From contig JAUIRK010000997.1 in assembly GCA_030549495.1 (NCBI GenBank), positions 1 to 64,000 on the forward strand: DNA of 64,000 bases, read 5' to 3'. Position 1 is the stretch's first letter, and each line of letters begins with the position of its first letter. Position numbers and translations under genes: made by a program. Below are positions 11,075 through 22,569 of this stretch, in pieces. The notes under the pieces are model-generated. The model did not search any database. It saw only the letters and a program-made list of their open reading frames with translations, and was not told the origin of the DNA. The stretch comes from Nectonema munidae (Eukaryota > Nematomorpha > Nectonematoida > Nectonematidae).

Positions 11075-11636
11075 GGTTGTAGGTAAAAATGCCCCCGAAA
11101 TAAATGCCCCCAATTAAAAAGTAGGAAAAAATGCCCCTTAATTTTTGATTTTCAGGATTTTTTTTAATTATATAAATATTTTTATTTGGTACCGTTTTGA
11201 AAGGCTAAATTTTTAAAATTTCTTAATCTATAGGGTTTTTTCTTTATAAAGTTCTTGAAAACAATAGCAAAGGTGCAGATTTGTGGGAATGTGTTCTTAA
11301 AATCAGTTAAAATACAAATTATATTTAGAAAGTGTTCAGATACACACAAAGTCCCAAAATATTTGCTGTTTTATAAATTTTTTTTGTATTTAAAAAATTG
11401 TCGTATGCTGAGTTTTTTAGTTTACTTTAATTAAATTTTAAATGTTTTAGATGAAAAGTTAACTTTTTTTTTACAAAAAATCTTTATTTGACATATCATT
11501 TTTTAAAATTTTAATTAATAATTTTTTGTGTTGAGGCATTTTTTCCTAATTTTAAATTGGGGGCATTTTTTTCGGGGTCATTTTTACCGGGGGCATTTTT
11601 TCCTACTTTTTAATTCGGGGCATTTTTTCTGCGCAC
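11075..11636. mobile_element. MITE with ATGCCCC-rich inverted ends and 10-bp target repeat
   Basis: The left end carries AAAAATGCCCCCGAAATAAA and the right end its inverse around 11540-11630 (GGGGGCATTTTT repeats). The flanking decamer TATATTCGAT is at 11065-11074 and 11637-11646. The middle is AT-rich and noncoding. Target repeats of 9-10 bp suggest MULE mobilisation. Confidence 0.75.
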
Positions 11637-11924
11637 TATATTCGATATGCAAATTTAATTAATATATTTTCGCTGGAAGTATAGTATTTAAATTCACCAA
11701 TTTTGTAAAAAAAAATATAAAGTAGTCTTATAAATTTAGGACTTTAGGTGTGAGTACACTCTATTTTAAAGGATTGCTTGAATATTTGGTCTCCCGTGGT
11801 ATTTCCAGACCACCAATTTTGAAAATTGCAAGAAAAAAATTTCGCCCCCCAATAATTTTGAAGATGTGCGCCCCTGTGGTGATATATGGTTTAGTGGTGA
11901 GTTATTTGTTTTTAAATACACACA

Positions 11925-12085
11925 AAACATATAAATAATTTCAACCAATCAGAATGCTTCAAGCGACACTCACACTACAGATATATGAACTCATCACACC
12001 ATATAAAAACACACACAAAACATATATAAATAATTTCAACCAATCAGAATGCTTCCAGCGACACACACACACACACTTGCTTATT
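11925..12085 (+). repeat. Two copies of the AATCAGAATGCTTC block with (AC)n tail
   Basis: ATAAATAATTTCAACCAATC appears at about 11931 and 12026, each time followed by AGAATGCTT and an AC-rich tract, matching 204-268. They sit just after the end of the large hAT-like copy. Confidence 0.55.
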
Positions 12086-12175
12086 ATAATATAGATAGAT
12101 ATAACATTACTCTGGATGCATATGCAAATTTTGTATCTGCATCACTATTTTTCGTTAGTGCGTAGAGGTGTGGTG

Positions 12176-12313
12176 CAGTGGCGTAGCCAGAGGGGGACAG
12201 TGCCCCCCCCCCCCCCCCAAATAATTTTTTTTCCAATTTGGTTGCCCCCCCCTAAATTCCTTGCATGCCCCCCCCCCCCCCCCCCCAACTTCCATTTTTT
12301 GGCTACGCCACTG
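12176..12313. mobile_element. 138-bp hAT MITE (CAGTGGCGTAGCCA ends)
   Basis: Starts CAGTGGCGTAGCCAGAGG and ends GGCTACGCCACTG, a perfect inverted pair of 13 bases. The flanks GTGTGGTG (12168-12175) and GTGTGGTA (12314-12321) are an 8-bp target duplication with one mismatch. The interior holds three C-runs. CAGTGGCGTAGCC ends are typical of hAT MITEs in many animals. Confidence 0.85.
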
Positions 12314-12321
12314 GTGTGGTA

Positions 12322-14100
12322 TATACTTACTATGGTAATAGCTAAGCGTTTCTTTGATAAAAGTAATATATAGCCAAAGGATCTAGAGGTGCAAGTGCTG
12401 ATGAGTAGTGAAATGCTGAGTTAAACCTTAGTTTTACATTAATAACTAAAAAACTAAAAAAAAAATCCGAACAAATTTGAAGATATGCAATATACATAAC
12501 TATAGTAACATATCTACTTTAATATTTTTTAGCAAATGACCTACGATAAAAGTGGTGATTATATCGTCCTATATATATATATATCATTTTTATTTGACGT
12601 TTAATATCTTTTTCAAAAGTTGTTTAAATTTTTTAAAATTTTGATATATATGGTTCCATTTTTATATCTTAACAGCTATGCAAAGTTTGGTCAGTTTACA
12701 TTTTGTTGAAAAAAAGTTATAAGCTATCAAATTTTTTTCAAAAATATATATAAGAGCCTGGCTCTCGCTTCTTCCGCATATAAAATGCATCAGAAGCTTT
12801 GCCAAGCTATCAATATCTACTAATTTATTAATAAATTAATATTTGAACGCCCATCTAATACCGAGATAAGAATAGTGCTAGCGTATCATCTAAGTGTCGT
12901 AAGAGGCATCTGAAAGATGGCGGCCTATCCCATCAATCAGGCAACAATTAAATCCTCACATGATACCGGGTCTACAGACGGATAATACTTCTTTTTCGAG
13001 GGAGACCTAAACTACAGAAACGGGACACAAAACATTCAACACATGATCCAAATGACCATTCTCTGCCCTTCTTTTCATCGAGTGATTTATCAGTTCAAAT
13101 GGAAAAAGATAGAATCGCCTTTATTCTTGTATTTCCATCCCTAAATCTGATCTCCTTTCATCTGAAAGGTCGCTAAGAACTCAAATAAACAGTGAATGAA
13201 ATTTAGGCAAGATATTTATTAGTCACTCTTAAACTTTTATACACCATACTTCTGTAAACAAGGATTTCATGGTTTAAAAGCGTTGTGGAAAAGAGTAATC
13301 GATATTGGAAAAAGACCTCGCGCAAAAAAAGAATAAATTGTTCACTTCAAACAACAACTAAACACTTTTCCCTTAAGAAATTGATGATTGCTCAAAATCA
13401 GACTTCTTTTTTCAACACCTTTCAGATTTTATGGGTTCGAAAAATTACAAATCTTCGAATGATTCAGAAGAAATAATATTTAAAAAAGTGTTTCTAACTT
13501 CATAAAAATAATTTGTGTTTGCAATAAGCGTCTTAACTCACTAGAGTATTGTTACTTTTTTTTCAAAACCAACTTCAACTCAAAAATTCTTTATAAGAAG
13601 CTGTCTGATAGAAAATATTTAAGATCTCGGAAAAATTTTAAAAAATACCCATGTTCCCTAAATTTTTTATCAGCTGGAAGATATATAGGTGATTATAATA
13701 TTAAGTTTAATTTGAAGGATTATTAGGTTATATGGGTTTATTTTTAATCACCCTTTTGTTTTTCGTATTTTTCGAAATAATATTTATAATAACATTTTAA
13801 ATTATTGTATCTGTTATTGTTATAAATTTTTCACTGAAAACAGCGATTTTTTTTTAATTTTAAGGTTAAATATATTTTTGTACTTTTTAGAAATAATAAA
13901 TAGAAAAATTATAATTTTCAAGGATTCAGACTAAGTATTATGTATTTAAATAATTATGATATAAAAATGAAGATGGGATATATTTATTGTATTTCCTTAA
14001 AATCAAGTATGATAAAATTCTGATTTTCATTAAAAAAAGGATACATTTTTAAAACGTTCATATTTTTAATATCTTTTTTTGTGAATTTTTTTATAGATTT
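12322..14100. other. Unassigned stretch
   Basis: AT-rich and mostly featureless. About 12770-13170 is less AT-rich and looks unlike its surroundings, but I see no convincing protein or RNA. The open frame at 13285-13476 is short, lysine-rich and unsupported. Confidence 0.3.
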
Positions 14101-14107
14101 TTTGGTT

Positions 14108-14400
14108 ATTTTTATATCAAATTTGTTGAATAAAACAGACAAAAGGAAACAATTATAGAAAGAAAAAAAAGAATGGGAAATCGCTTTTGCTTCCCTACAC
14201 AAACAAAATGCACTTCTAATTAATAAAGTCATAACTTCAGAATTTTTGCAATTTTTATTTTGCGTTTTCATATTGCTAAGTCATATGCATCTTTATTTTA
14301 AAGCCTGAATTTATAACAAGTAAGGCTTTTTTGGTTATGTAGCCAGGCAAAAGCATTTTTCATTCTTCTATTTTTACTTTCAACAATTTTTTACTAGATA
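14108..14400. repeat. Imperfect foldback repeat
   Basis: ATCAAATTTGTTGAATAAAA with the following CGCTTTTGCTTCCCTACA (14115-14200) is the reverse complement of sequence at about 33080-33185. The phrase GGCAAAAGCATTTTTCATTC (14344-14363) is a forward match to the same 33.1-kb locus. The two arms could pair with each other. Confidence 0.5.
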
Positions 14401-14750
14401 TTCTGGATTATGAGAACGTTTGCAACTATCTGGCATTTCCGAAATCAAAGTGTTCATGTTTTTGATTAGAAACATTGTAGATTGCCATTATAATTAAAAA
14501 TAATTTTCTAATAGTTTCGGTTTTGTTATTGATATATGTATTATACTAAACACTTTGAAATGTGATTTAATCGAAACGAAACTCCTATTTATTTATAAAG
14601 TTTTCAATTTATCGCTAAATAACTAAGCGTCTATTTTAAATACAGTCTTAAAAATTTATTTTTTATACTGTTTTAAGCTTGTAACGTTTTTATATCTATA
14701 ATTAATGATAAAAAATCCCTAGTTGATTGAAAAACGTCAGTCAAAATTTT

Positions 14751-14998
14751 GATTGGATATAAAATTCTGTACCTCATTGGTCAATACGGATAAAAAATAC
14801 TTGGAAATGTCAATTAAATTAGTGATGTATGCTTGAAAATCAGGTTTTTCCAAAAAAACATTTTTCAATTTTGCGATTGGGGATACAATTCTATACTCCT
14901 TTCGCCAATACTGATAAAAAATACCTAGAAGTGTAAATTGAATTATTGATATATGCTTGAAAATCAAGTTTTTCCAAAAAATCCTTTTCAATTTTTTT
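14751..14998. repeat. Two tandem copies of a 124-bp unit
   Basis: GATTGGATATAAAATTCTGT at 14751 and GATTGGGGATACAATTCTAT at 14875 begin two diverged units sharing TATGCTTGAAAATCA and GTTTTTCCAAAAAA. The short minus-strand frames here merely reflect the repeat. Confidence 0.75.
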
Positions 14999-15224
14999 TC
15001 CTGAAATCGCTATATATTGATTATATAGTACAAATATATTTTTTAATATATTTTGGCTTATTCTACTTTCTCCAATCATGTTGAGTATAAAATATTTATT
15101 TAAAAAAACGTATTATAAAATCTTTTGAAGATTAGTATGAGCGAAGGAAGCAACCTGAAAACTAATTGAAAAGGAAACGTGTTATCAAAAGAAATAATTT
15201 AAAAAAATAAATATGTATCTTGAC

Positions 15225-15560
15225 TAAATAGAAGATCTACCATGTTCCAATGAACTAGGAAGTGGTGTAATCATTTAATATTGGGTGCTTCAAAAAGATC
15301 TTGACCGTGAAAAAGAAGTTCCTCTTTTGTAAATGAAAAATATTTAAATCTATAGCTTTTCGGCTAAGATTACAATTATCATTTCACTAAGATGGGTAAG
15401 AAATCTGAAAATTTTGAATGGGTCAGAGTTATCAAAACTGTTCCAGATGCGAATATGTGGGGATTTAGTCACTATCAAGATAATTTTAAATTTAAATTGA
15501 ATTTGTACATCGTTTTCCTTTTGCGTGAAAGGGAGTCTTTTAGATGAAGAAGGTAAAAAA
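15225..15560 (+). repeat. Dispersed repeat, long copy
   Basis: Runs from CTAAATAGAAGATCTACCAT through CTTGACCGTGAAAAAGAAGT to a segment near AGGGAGTCTTTTAGATGAAG. It is matched in inverse orientation by about 26560-26890 and in part by 5648-5745. Noncoding. Confidence 0.7.
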
Positions 15561-16640
15561 CTTTTTATAATTGAACAATGAAAACACTACGAATAATTTC
15601 ATCAGAAAAAAAATTTGAACAGGGATCGGTTGACAAATATTCAGAATGAATATCTCTTCATATCACCTTAAAATAAAATACAAGATACAGATAAAAAAAG
15701 CCTAAGATCACCAAGAAGATTCTTTAATCAGGATGCTTTGAGAGAGGAAAAACTGTGTTCAAATTAAATCCTACTAATTACCTATTCTCACTCTTAATTT
15801 CTTCTAAAAGCATATGACATCCCTTGTTTTCTCAAAATATCCGATTGAAATTCCGTAACCCAGCTTTTCGCAATGATTTTATAAGTTTTAAAGAAAATTA
15901 TTTTTGAATTGTTTTATTCTCTAACATTCTCTTTAATACCTTCGTTTGATTGCTAAGAAATAGAATAAATATCTAAATGTTCTCAAGTCTGACCCGCAAC
16001 CTTTTTCCCTTTTGATTTGATCTAAATGCATATTTGATTTATTACACTGAAGAAAATCTTTCAACCTCAAGTGGTGAAGTAGAGGTACAAATGTAAGAAA
16101 AATCTCTAGGAATCCTCGGGGTTCTAAAATTCAAGCCAAAAATTCAAATGTCCTCAGAAGGTATGGAAACTTTTTTTTACACCTGAACTAATAAAAAAAA
16201 TTGGCGAAACGCAAGGGTATATCAAATATAAAATAAAAACATAAAGAATAATCCATTTGAGCAGCTTGAAAAGTGTTATTCCACCTTGACAATCAACGTA
16301 TTCGTGAGATATATTGCTGCTTTGAACTGGTTCGGCCTCTTTAAAGATCAAAGAGTTCCTTATGATGATGTTTTATAAACCTCTTATAAGTTCACCATTT
16401 GTAAAAAGTAATTTGGCAAAAAGCGAAATTAAATATTATACTTGATTTCTTCCATTTGATGATCTAGTTCTGAGGGCAACTAGAGACGTTAGAATAAAAG
16501 CTGTTTGTCTTTTGAATAATCATTTTTACAAAGTTTGCAACAAAGTATATTTTATTTTATTTCTGGAAGGTTTTTATGTGTATTTAATTATATATGTGTA
16601 AAGGCTCTAATCGTGTTATCGGCTACTATTTTTCAGATAA
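15560..16640. other. Unassigned AT-rich sequence
   Basis: No gene is supported. A 65-codon minus-strand frame at 16154-16351 lies near the piggyBac scrap but shows no motif I can assign. Confidence 0.3.
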
Positions 16641-16985
16641 TGGAATGTAAGGGACTATGTATGTGTTGATGAACAATTGCTAAAATATCGCGGAAATTGC
16701 CCCGTCCCTAGCAAGTCAGGAGAGCATGGAATCAAATTTTACCATTTGAATGACGCTAACAGTTTTTATATTCTTTCTATTCAAATATATTATTCACCAC
16801 ATCCCACGAAAAATTACTTTATTGGAGAATCTATTTTAAAAAGATTATGCGAAAACGATAAAATTCAAAAGGGTGTTGGTATTGTCGTGGACAGATTTTT
16901 ACTCGTCATGCTGTTCGAAACTTCAAGGCTGTTTTATAATGTCAAGCTAGCACTATACAAATATTCAACTTTTAGATCATAAAAA
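16640..16985 (+). pseudogene. piggyBac transposase fragment
   Basis: Reads VCVDEQLLKYRGNCPVPSK, then GEHGIKFYHLNDANSFYI, then IGESILKRLCEN and VGIVVDRFLLV. This matches the piggyBac (DDE_Tnp_1_7) core: a DEQL block with a catalytic Asp, the GIK strand, and the following ..VVxDRF block. There is no upstream ATG; the frame simply begins in AT-rich sequence. Both ends of the gene are missing. Confidence 0.75.
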
Positions 16986-17441
16986 GCCTGAGTCAATGCT
17001 TATGTACAATAAGTACACGCGTTACGAAGATAACGCAAGTACTCTACGAACCGTACCAGTTTTAGATTGGCAATGACCGTTTTTTCCAACTACAGTGAAA
17101 CCCCTTTTTAAGGAACACTTTTGGAACTTTGCGAAAACGTTCCTTAAAATGCGATGGCGTGAATTTTCAGACTGACTTAGAAAGTTGTATGGAATAATGA
17201 ACACAATTTGAAGGATAAACACAATTTATTAAAATATTTATTTATTCTTAATCAGTATTATTCAATATCAATCATGTACATGTTGCATAAAATAGTTTTA
17301 TGCAAATCTATTTTCTTTTGGGCTTTTTTCTATGATATTTTTTTTCTCTGTATTGGACACTTTGCCAATTGCATTTGAGTTAAAGTGATGGAAACGTTTT
17401 AGTATTGTCAATACTTTTATCACTTGTTCCTCTTCCCATTC

Positions 17442-18420
17442 CTACATATCAAAAACATGAACTTGAAAATTTGTCTCTACATCAACATATTCTTCAGCAT
17501 AATATCTTTCAGTTTCAAGCAGGTGTGTCAGGTTTATCATTAGAGGTTCGAGTTCTTCACCAAACTTTTCTTTTTTCTGGTCTTCAAATCCTTCAACAAA
17601 TTTAAAGCCACATCTTGAGAAACACTTTTTTTTTATCGTTTCTGGTGTAATATCTGCCCAAGCTTGAGCTATCCATTGGATAGCATCCATAACATTTATT
17701 CCATTTACAATTATTTGACAGGTGTCAGCGGTGGAAATTTTGGCAATCAGATGTCTCAGCAGCCTCTTTCGATAGCCCTGATCCATGGGTTGCAAATCTG
17801 AAGTATAATTTTCCGAAAAAAACTTTACTTCAGCATAAGGTAGTTGGATGTTATAATGACTTGGGGCATTATCAACAAACAGTGAAATCTTTCTTATCTT
17901 CCCTTTCATACTCTTGTTTAGGTCTTTAAGCCATACCTCAAACAACTGGGCATCCAGGCCTTTCTGCTGTGACGCCAATCTACATGGAGAGTTGCATAGT
18001 CTTTAACATTTCTGAAACATAAAGGTTTTTTGGAATAGTCAATAACCAGCGGCTTTAATTTCTCCGTTCCTGACATGTTTGTAGCAAGAAAAACTGGCAA
18101 ACGTTCCTTGTGAAGTTTTGTCCCATGACTAGTGTCTCCCTTCTGTACAAGAGACTTTTTAGGTAACGCCTTGTAAAACAAGCATGTCTCATCGTAATTA
18201 AAAATATTATCAGCACTGTACTCATCAGTGAGGGAGTCAATTCTTAGTTTCCACGTGGACCCAATGTTCTGATCCACACCCGCACTTTTACCACTTAGCA
18301 CTTTGAAATTAATGTTGTTTTTTGTACGGAATCTATCCAGCCATTTAACGCTTTGAAATCATTAAAACACAATCCTTTAGCTATTGCCGAGGCTTTTTCT
18401 TGCAAAATGGGGCCAAAAAT
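17442..18420 (-). pseudogene. Tigger transposase, catalytic part
   Basis: Two overlapping frames (17918-18301, then 17442-17978) hold the DDE_1 catalytic domain: FNYDETCLFYKALP (first Asp), LFVDNAPSHYN (second) and SDLQPMDQG (third). Upstream, 18300-18420 reads NIPIFGPILQEKASAIAK and FKALNGWID, the second DNA-binding helix-turn-helix region of Tigger/Jerky proteins. There is a frameshift near 17950 and another near 18300. The protein ends at 17442. The N-terminal DNA-binding domain is cut off by the tandem array. Confidence 0.85.
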
Positions 18421-21400
18421 TGGGATATTCTTGGCTCTTGCGACAATAAACTTTTTATCATTTTATCTCTAATTATCATTAGATTTTGATGTCTTCAATC
18501 TTTTTGCTGAAGGATTGAAATTGTCATCAGCCAAACACTCTAATGTTTTTTGTTTTTTAGAATTCTGTTGATAACACCAACTGATATGCCAAATTTTGGG
18601 ATATTCTTGGCTCTTGCGACAATAAACTTTTTATCTTTTTATCTCTAATTATCATTAGATTTTGATGTCTTCAATCTTTTTGCTGAAGGATTGAAATTGT
18701 CATCAGCCAAACACTCTAATGTTTTTTGTTTTTTAGAATTCTGTTGATAACACCAACTGATATGCCAAATTTTGGGATATTCTTGGCTCTTGCGACAATA
18801 AACTTTTTATCTTTTTATCTCTAATTATCATTAGATTTTGATGTCTTCAATCTTTTTGCTGAAGGATTGAAATTGTCATCAGCCAAACACTCTAATGTTT
18901 TTTGTTTTTTAGAATTCTGTTGATAACACCAACTGATATGCCAAATGTTGGGATATTCTTGGCTCTTGCGACAATAAACTTTTTATCTTTTTATCTCTAA
19001 TTATCATTAGATTTTGATGTCTTCAATCTTTTTGCTGAAGGATTGAAATTGTCATCAGCCAAACACTCTAATGTTTTTTGTTTTTTAGAATTCTGTTGAT
19101 AACACCAACTGATATGCCAAATTTTGGGATATTCTTGGCTCTTGCGACAATAAACTTTTTATCTTTTTATCTCTAATTATCATTAGATTTTGATGTCTTC
19201 AATCTTTTTGCTGAAGGATTGAAATTGTCATCAGCCAAACACTCTAATGTTTTTTGTTTTTTAGAATTCTGTTGATAACACCAACTGATATGCCAAATTT
19301 TGGGATATTCTTGGCTCTTGCGACAATAAACTTTTTATCTTTTTATCTCTAATTATCATTAGATTTTGATGTCTTCAATCTTTTTGCTGAAGGATTGAAA
19401 TTGTCATCAGCCAAACACTCTAATGTTTTTTGTTTTTTAGAATTCTGTTGATAACACCAACTGATATGCCAAATTTTGGGATATTCTTGGCTCTTGCGAC
19501 AATAAACTTTTTATCTTTTTATCTCTAATTATCATTAGATTTTGATGTCTTCAATCTTTTTGCTGAAGGATTGAAATTGTCATCAGCCAAACACTCTAAT
19601 GTTTTTTGTTTTTTAGAATTCTGTTGATAACACCAACTGATATGCCAAATTTTGGGATATTCTTGGCTCTTGCGACAATAAACTTTTTATCTTTTTATCT
19701 CTAATTATCATTAGATTTTGATGTCTTCAATCTTTTTGCTGAAGGATTGAAATTGTCATCAGCCAAACACTCTAATGTTTTTTGTTTTTTAGAATTCTGT
19801 TGATAACACCAACTGATATGCCAAATTTTGGGATATTCTTGGCTCTTGCGACAATAAACTTTTTATCTTTTTATCTCTAATTATCATTAGATTTTGATGT
19901 CTTCAATCTTTTTGCTGAAGGATTGAAATTGTCATCAGCCAAACACTCTAATGTTTTTTGTTTTTTAGAATTCTGTTGATAACACCAACTGATATGCCAA
20001 ATTTTGGGATATTCTTGGCTCTTGCGACAATAAACTTTTTATCTTTTTATCTCTAATTATCATTAGATTTTGATGTCTTCAATCTTTTTGCTGAAGGATT
20101 GAAATTGTCATCAGCCAAACACTCTAATGTTTTTTGTTTTTTAGAATTCTGTTGATAACACCAACTGATATGCCAAATTTTGGGATATTCTTGGCTCTTG
20201 CGACAATAAACTTTTTATCTTTTTATCTCTAATTATCATTAGATTTTGATGTCTTCAATCTTTTTGCTGAAGGATTGTAATTGTCATCAGCCAAACAGTC
20301 TAATGTTTTTTGTTTTTTAGAATTCTGTTGATAACACCAACTGATATGCCAAATTTTGGGATATTCTTGGCTCTTGCGACAATAAACTTTTTATCTTTTT
20401 ATCTCTAATTATCATTAGATTTTGATGTCTTCAATCTTTTTGCTGAAGGATTGAAATTGTCATCAGCCAAACACTCTAATGTTTTTTGTTTTTTAGAATT
20501 CTGTTGATAACACCAACTGATATGCCAAATTTTGGGATATTCTTTGCTCTTGCGACAATAAACTTTTTATCTTTTTATCTCTAATTATCATTAGATTTTG
20601 ATGTCTTCAATCTTTTTGCTGAAGGATTGAAATTGTCATCAGCCAAACACTCTAATGTTTTTTGTTTTTTAGAATTCTGTTGATAACACCAACTGATATG
20701 CCAAATTTTGGGATATTCTTGGCTCTTGCGACAATAAACTTTTTATCTTTTTATCTCTAATTATCATTAGATTTTGATGTCTTCAATCTTTTTGCTGAAG
20801 GATTGAAATTGTCATCAGCCAAACACTCTAATGTTTTTTGTTTTTTAGAATTCTGTTGATAACACCAACTGATATGCCAAATTTTGGGATATTCTTGGCT
20901 CTTGCGACAATAAACTTTTTATCTTTTTATCTCTAATTATCATTAGATTTTGATGTCTTCAATCTTTTTGCTGAAGGATTGAAATTGTCATCAGCCAAAC
21001 ACTCTAATGTTTTTTGTTTTTTAGAATTCTTTTGATAACACCAACTGATATGCCAAATTTTGGGATATTCTTGGCTCTTGCGACAATAAACTTTTTATCT
21101 TTTTATCTCTAATTATCATTAGATTTTGATGTCTTCAATCTTTTTGCTGAAGGATTGAAATTGTCATCAGCCAAACACTCTAATGTTTTTTGTTTTTTAG
21201 AATTCTGTTGATAACACCAACTGATATGCCAAATTTTGGGATATTCTTGGCTCTTGCGACAATAAACTTTTTATCTTTTTATCTCTAATTATCATTAGAT
21301 TTTGATGTCTTCAATCTTTTTGCTGAAGGATTGAAATTGTCATCAGCCAAACACTCTAATGTTTTTTGTTTTTTAGAATTCTGTTGATAACACCAACTGA

Positions 21401-21588
21401 TATGCCAAATTTTCGGATATTCTTGGCTCTTGCGACAATAAACTTTTTATCTTTTTATCTCTAATTATCATTAGACTTTGATGTCTTCAATCTTTTTGCT
21501 GAAGGATTGTAATTGTCATCAGCCAAACAGTCTAATGTTTTTTGTTTTTTAGAATTCTGTTGATAACACCAACTGATATGCCAAATTT
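18412..21588. repeat. Array of about 18 units of exactly 176 bp, derived from Tigger coding sequence
   Basis: CTGATATGCC recurs at 18581, 18757, 18933, 19109 and so on to 21573: seventeen steps of 176 bp with almost no differences. Each unit, read on the minus strand, runs from FGISVGVINRIL (end of the first HTH) through ECLADDNFNPSAKRLKTSKS to ARAKNIP, where the next unit begins. As 176 is not divisible by 3, the array destroys the frame. Two units 1232 bp (seven units) apart share two rare variants (ATTGTAATTG, AAACAGTC), which suggests block-wise duplication. Confidence 0.95.
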
Positions 21589-21678
21589 TGCCGCTACATT
21601 TCTTTGTCTCGAACCTTCGCTTTCTTTAAGAACTTTTAACTTTTCAGAAAAAGAAAAAGTTTTCCGTGATTTAGACAT
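21540..21678 (-). pseudogene. Tigger transposase N-terminus
   Basis: From the ATG at 21678 the frame reads MSKSRKTFSFSEKLKVLKES, then RQRNVAAKFGISVGVINRIL, a CENP-B/psq-type helix-turn-helix that binds the transposon ends. It then enters the first 176-bp unit and meets a stop. It shows where the array unit came from and which way the gene runs. Confidence 0.85.
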
Positions 21679-22102
21679 CTTGAAAGTGGAAAGGTAAAAA
21701 AAACAATACTAGAGTAAAATATGCTAGCGTATGAGTAAAGTAATTATGATTGATAATAAAATATTGTGTATTGCTTATAATTAATGAAAGGTACAAAACA
21801 ATGAAGAAATAAAACAATACTGAAGAGAAATATGCTTGCGTATTTATGAGTAAAGACAGTATATTATGAATGATTGATGATATGTTCCTTAGTGAGGAGC
21901 AAAATATTGAAATAGAACAATATCAAAGGGAGATATGCTTGCGTATTTATTAGTAAAGATAGTAATATTGTGAATATGATTCATGATAAATCTATATAGT
22001 GTGTTCCTTAATGGGAGGGTCAACAATAAAAAAGTGTCATCTGGGAATTGAAAAAGCGTTCATTGTTCATAGAAGAGGAGTGTTCTAGGAGGGGCTCACA
22101 CT

Positions 22103-22342
22103 TACAATAGTCAGCGATCAAATCTTAGATTTGTTTAGGGTTAATAGTGGAGCTAAGATTGAGTAGGAATGGTATTTTTATGGCAGGTGAGCCACCTCGT
22201 TTTGCTTTAGACGCATATCATCCCACAAAACTCGATGACAAATAAATACACAAAAAGCACTCTAGAGATTTTGCCTATGAACACATCGTTTTGAAAGTGT
22301 AAAAAGGTAAAAAAAAAAAAAAGAGCGTGTCTCGATCATGTG
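22103..22342. other. Sequence between the Tigger end and the CPSF2 exon
   Basis: If the exon at 22343 ends in its stop codon, this would hold the 3' UTR on the minus strand. No convincing AATAAA is visible in that orientation, and no further CPSF2 coding block was recognised. Confidence 0.3.
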
Positions 22343-22564
22343 CTAGCAAATGAGCAGTGCATTGGCTCCTGGTACCGAGTTTGCAAAAAAAACTTCTTTT
22401 TGAACAGGTTTAAGAGCGGAAGCAAAAGTACCTTTGGTTATGTGGTAGGCTTCCTCGGGGTTTTCCGCCTTTTTGACTTTCAACGTCGAGTTTATCCAAG
22501 TGAAATCGATGCCTTGAACTTGGGAAAAACGAAGAGAACTCAATATAACATCTTTCAGCTTCAC
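22343..22564 (-). CDS. CPSF2: CPSF2 exon, start of the C-terminal domain
   Basis: After acceptor CTTTAG the frame opens VKLKDVILSSLRFSQVQG then DFTWINSTLKVKK, matching the vertebrate CPSF-100 block VRLKDSLVSSLQF..AWIDGVLDM that directly follows HIYQ. The junction with the 25300-25443 exon is phase 0 and preserves that order. The frame stops at 22343, well short of the usual C-terminus. Possible donors GTACTT (exon end 22432) and GTACCA (exon end 22376) could lead to a later exon that I could not find. The 3' boundary is therefore uncertain. Confidence 0.8.
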   Translation of the reverse strand: MKLKDVILSSLRFSQVQGIDFTWINSTLKVKKAENPEEAYHITKGTFASALKPVQKEVFFANSVPGANALLIC

Positions 22565-22569
22565 CTAAA

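Larger units (their letters stand above)
7560..11874 (+). mobile_element. CAGGGGCGCACATC-family hAT-like element (copy 1), with two insertions
   Basis: Sequence from about 7590 matches about 23180 onward, and the 11640-11874 part matches 24110-24335. It ends GATGTGCGCCCCTG at 11861-11874, the inverted form of the family terminus. Two later elements lie inside (7919-10921 and 11075-11636), each flanked by its own target duplication. Without them the host copy is about 0.75 kb and noncoding. The left terminus is not clear here. Confidence 0.6.
17093..22102 (-). mobile_element. Tigger (Tc1/mariner-pogo) transposon carrying a satellite expansion
   Basis: Left end CAGTGAAACCCCTTTTTAAG follows a TA at 17091. 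The right end, read inversely as AGTGTGAGCCCCTCC..AGAACAC, precedes a TA at 22103. TA flanks and CAGTGAAACCCC-like ends are Tigger hallmarks. The encoded DDE protein is on the minus strand. About 3.2 kb of the length is a tandem array (18412-21588) inside the coding region, so a normal copy would be about 2 kb. Confidence 0.85.

Noticed and set aside
12770-13170. Less AT-rich block that might be a structural RNA or gene fragment
   Set aside because: No rRNA, tRNA, snRNA or protein signature could be identified; left unassigned.
18412-21588. CRISPR or rDNA-like spacer array
   Set aside because: The unit is 176 bp of transposase coding sequence with no spacers and no rRNA.
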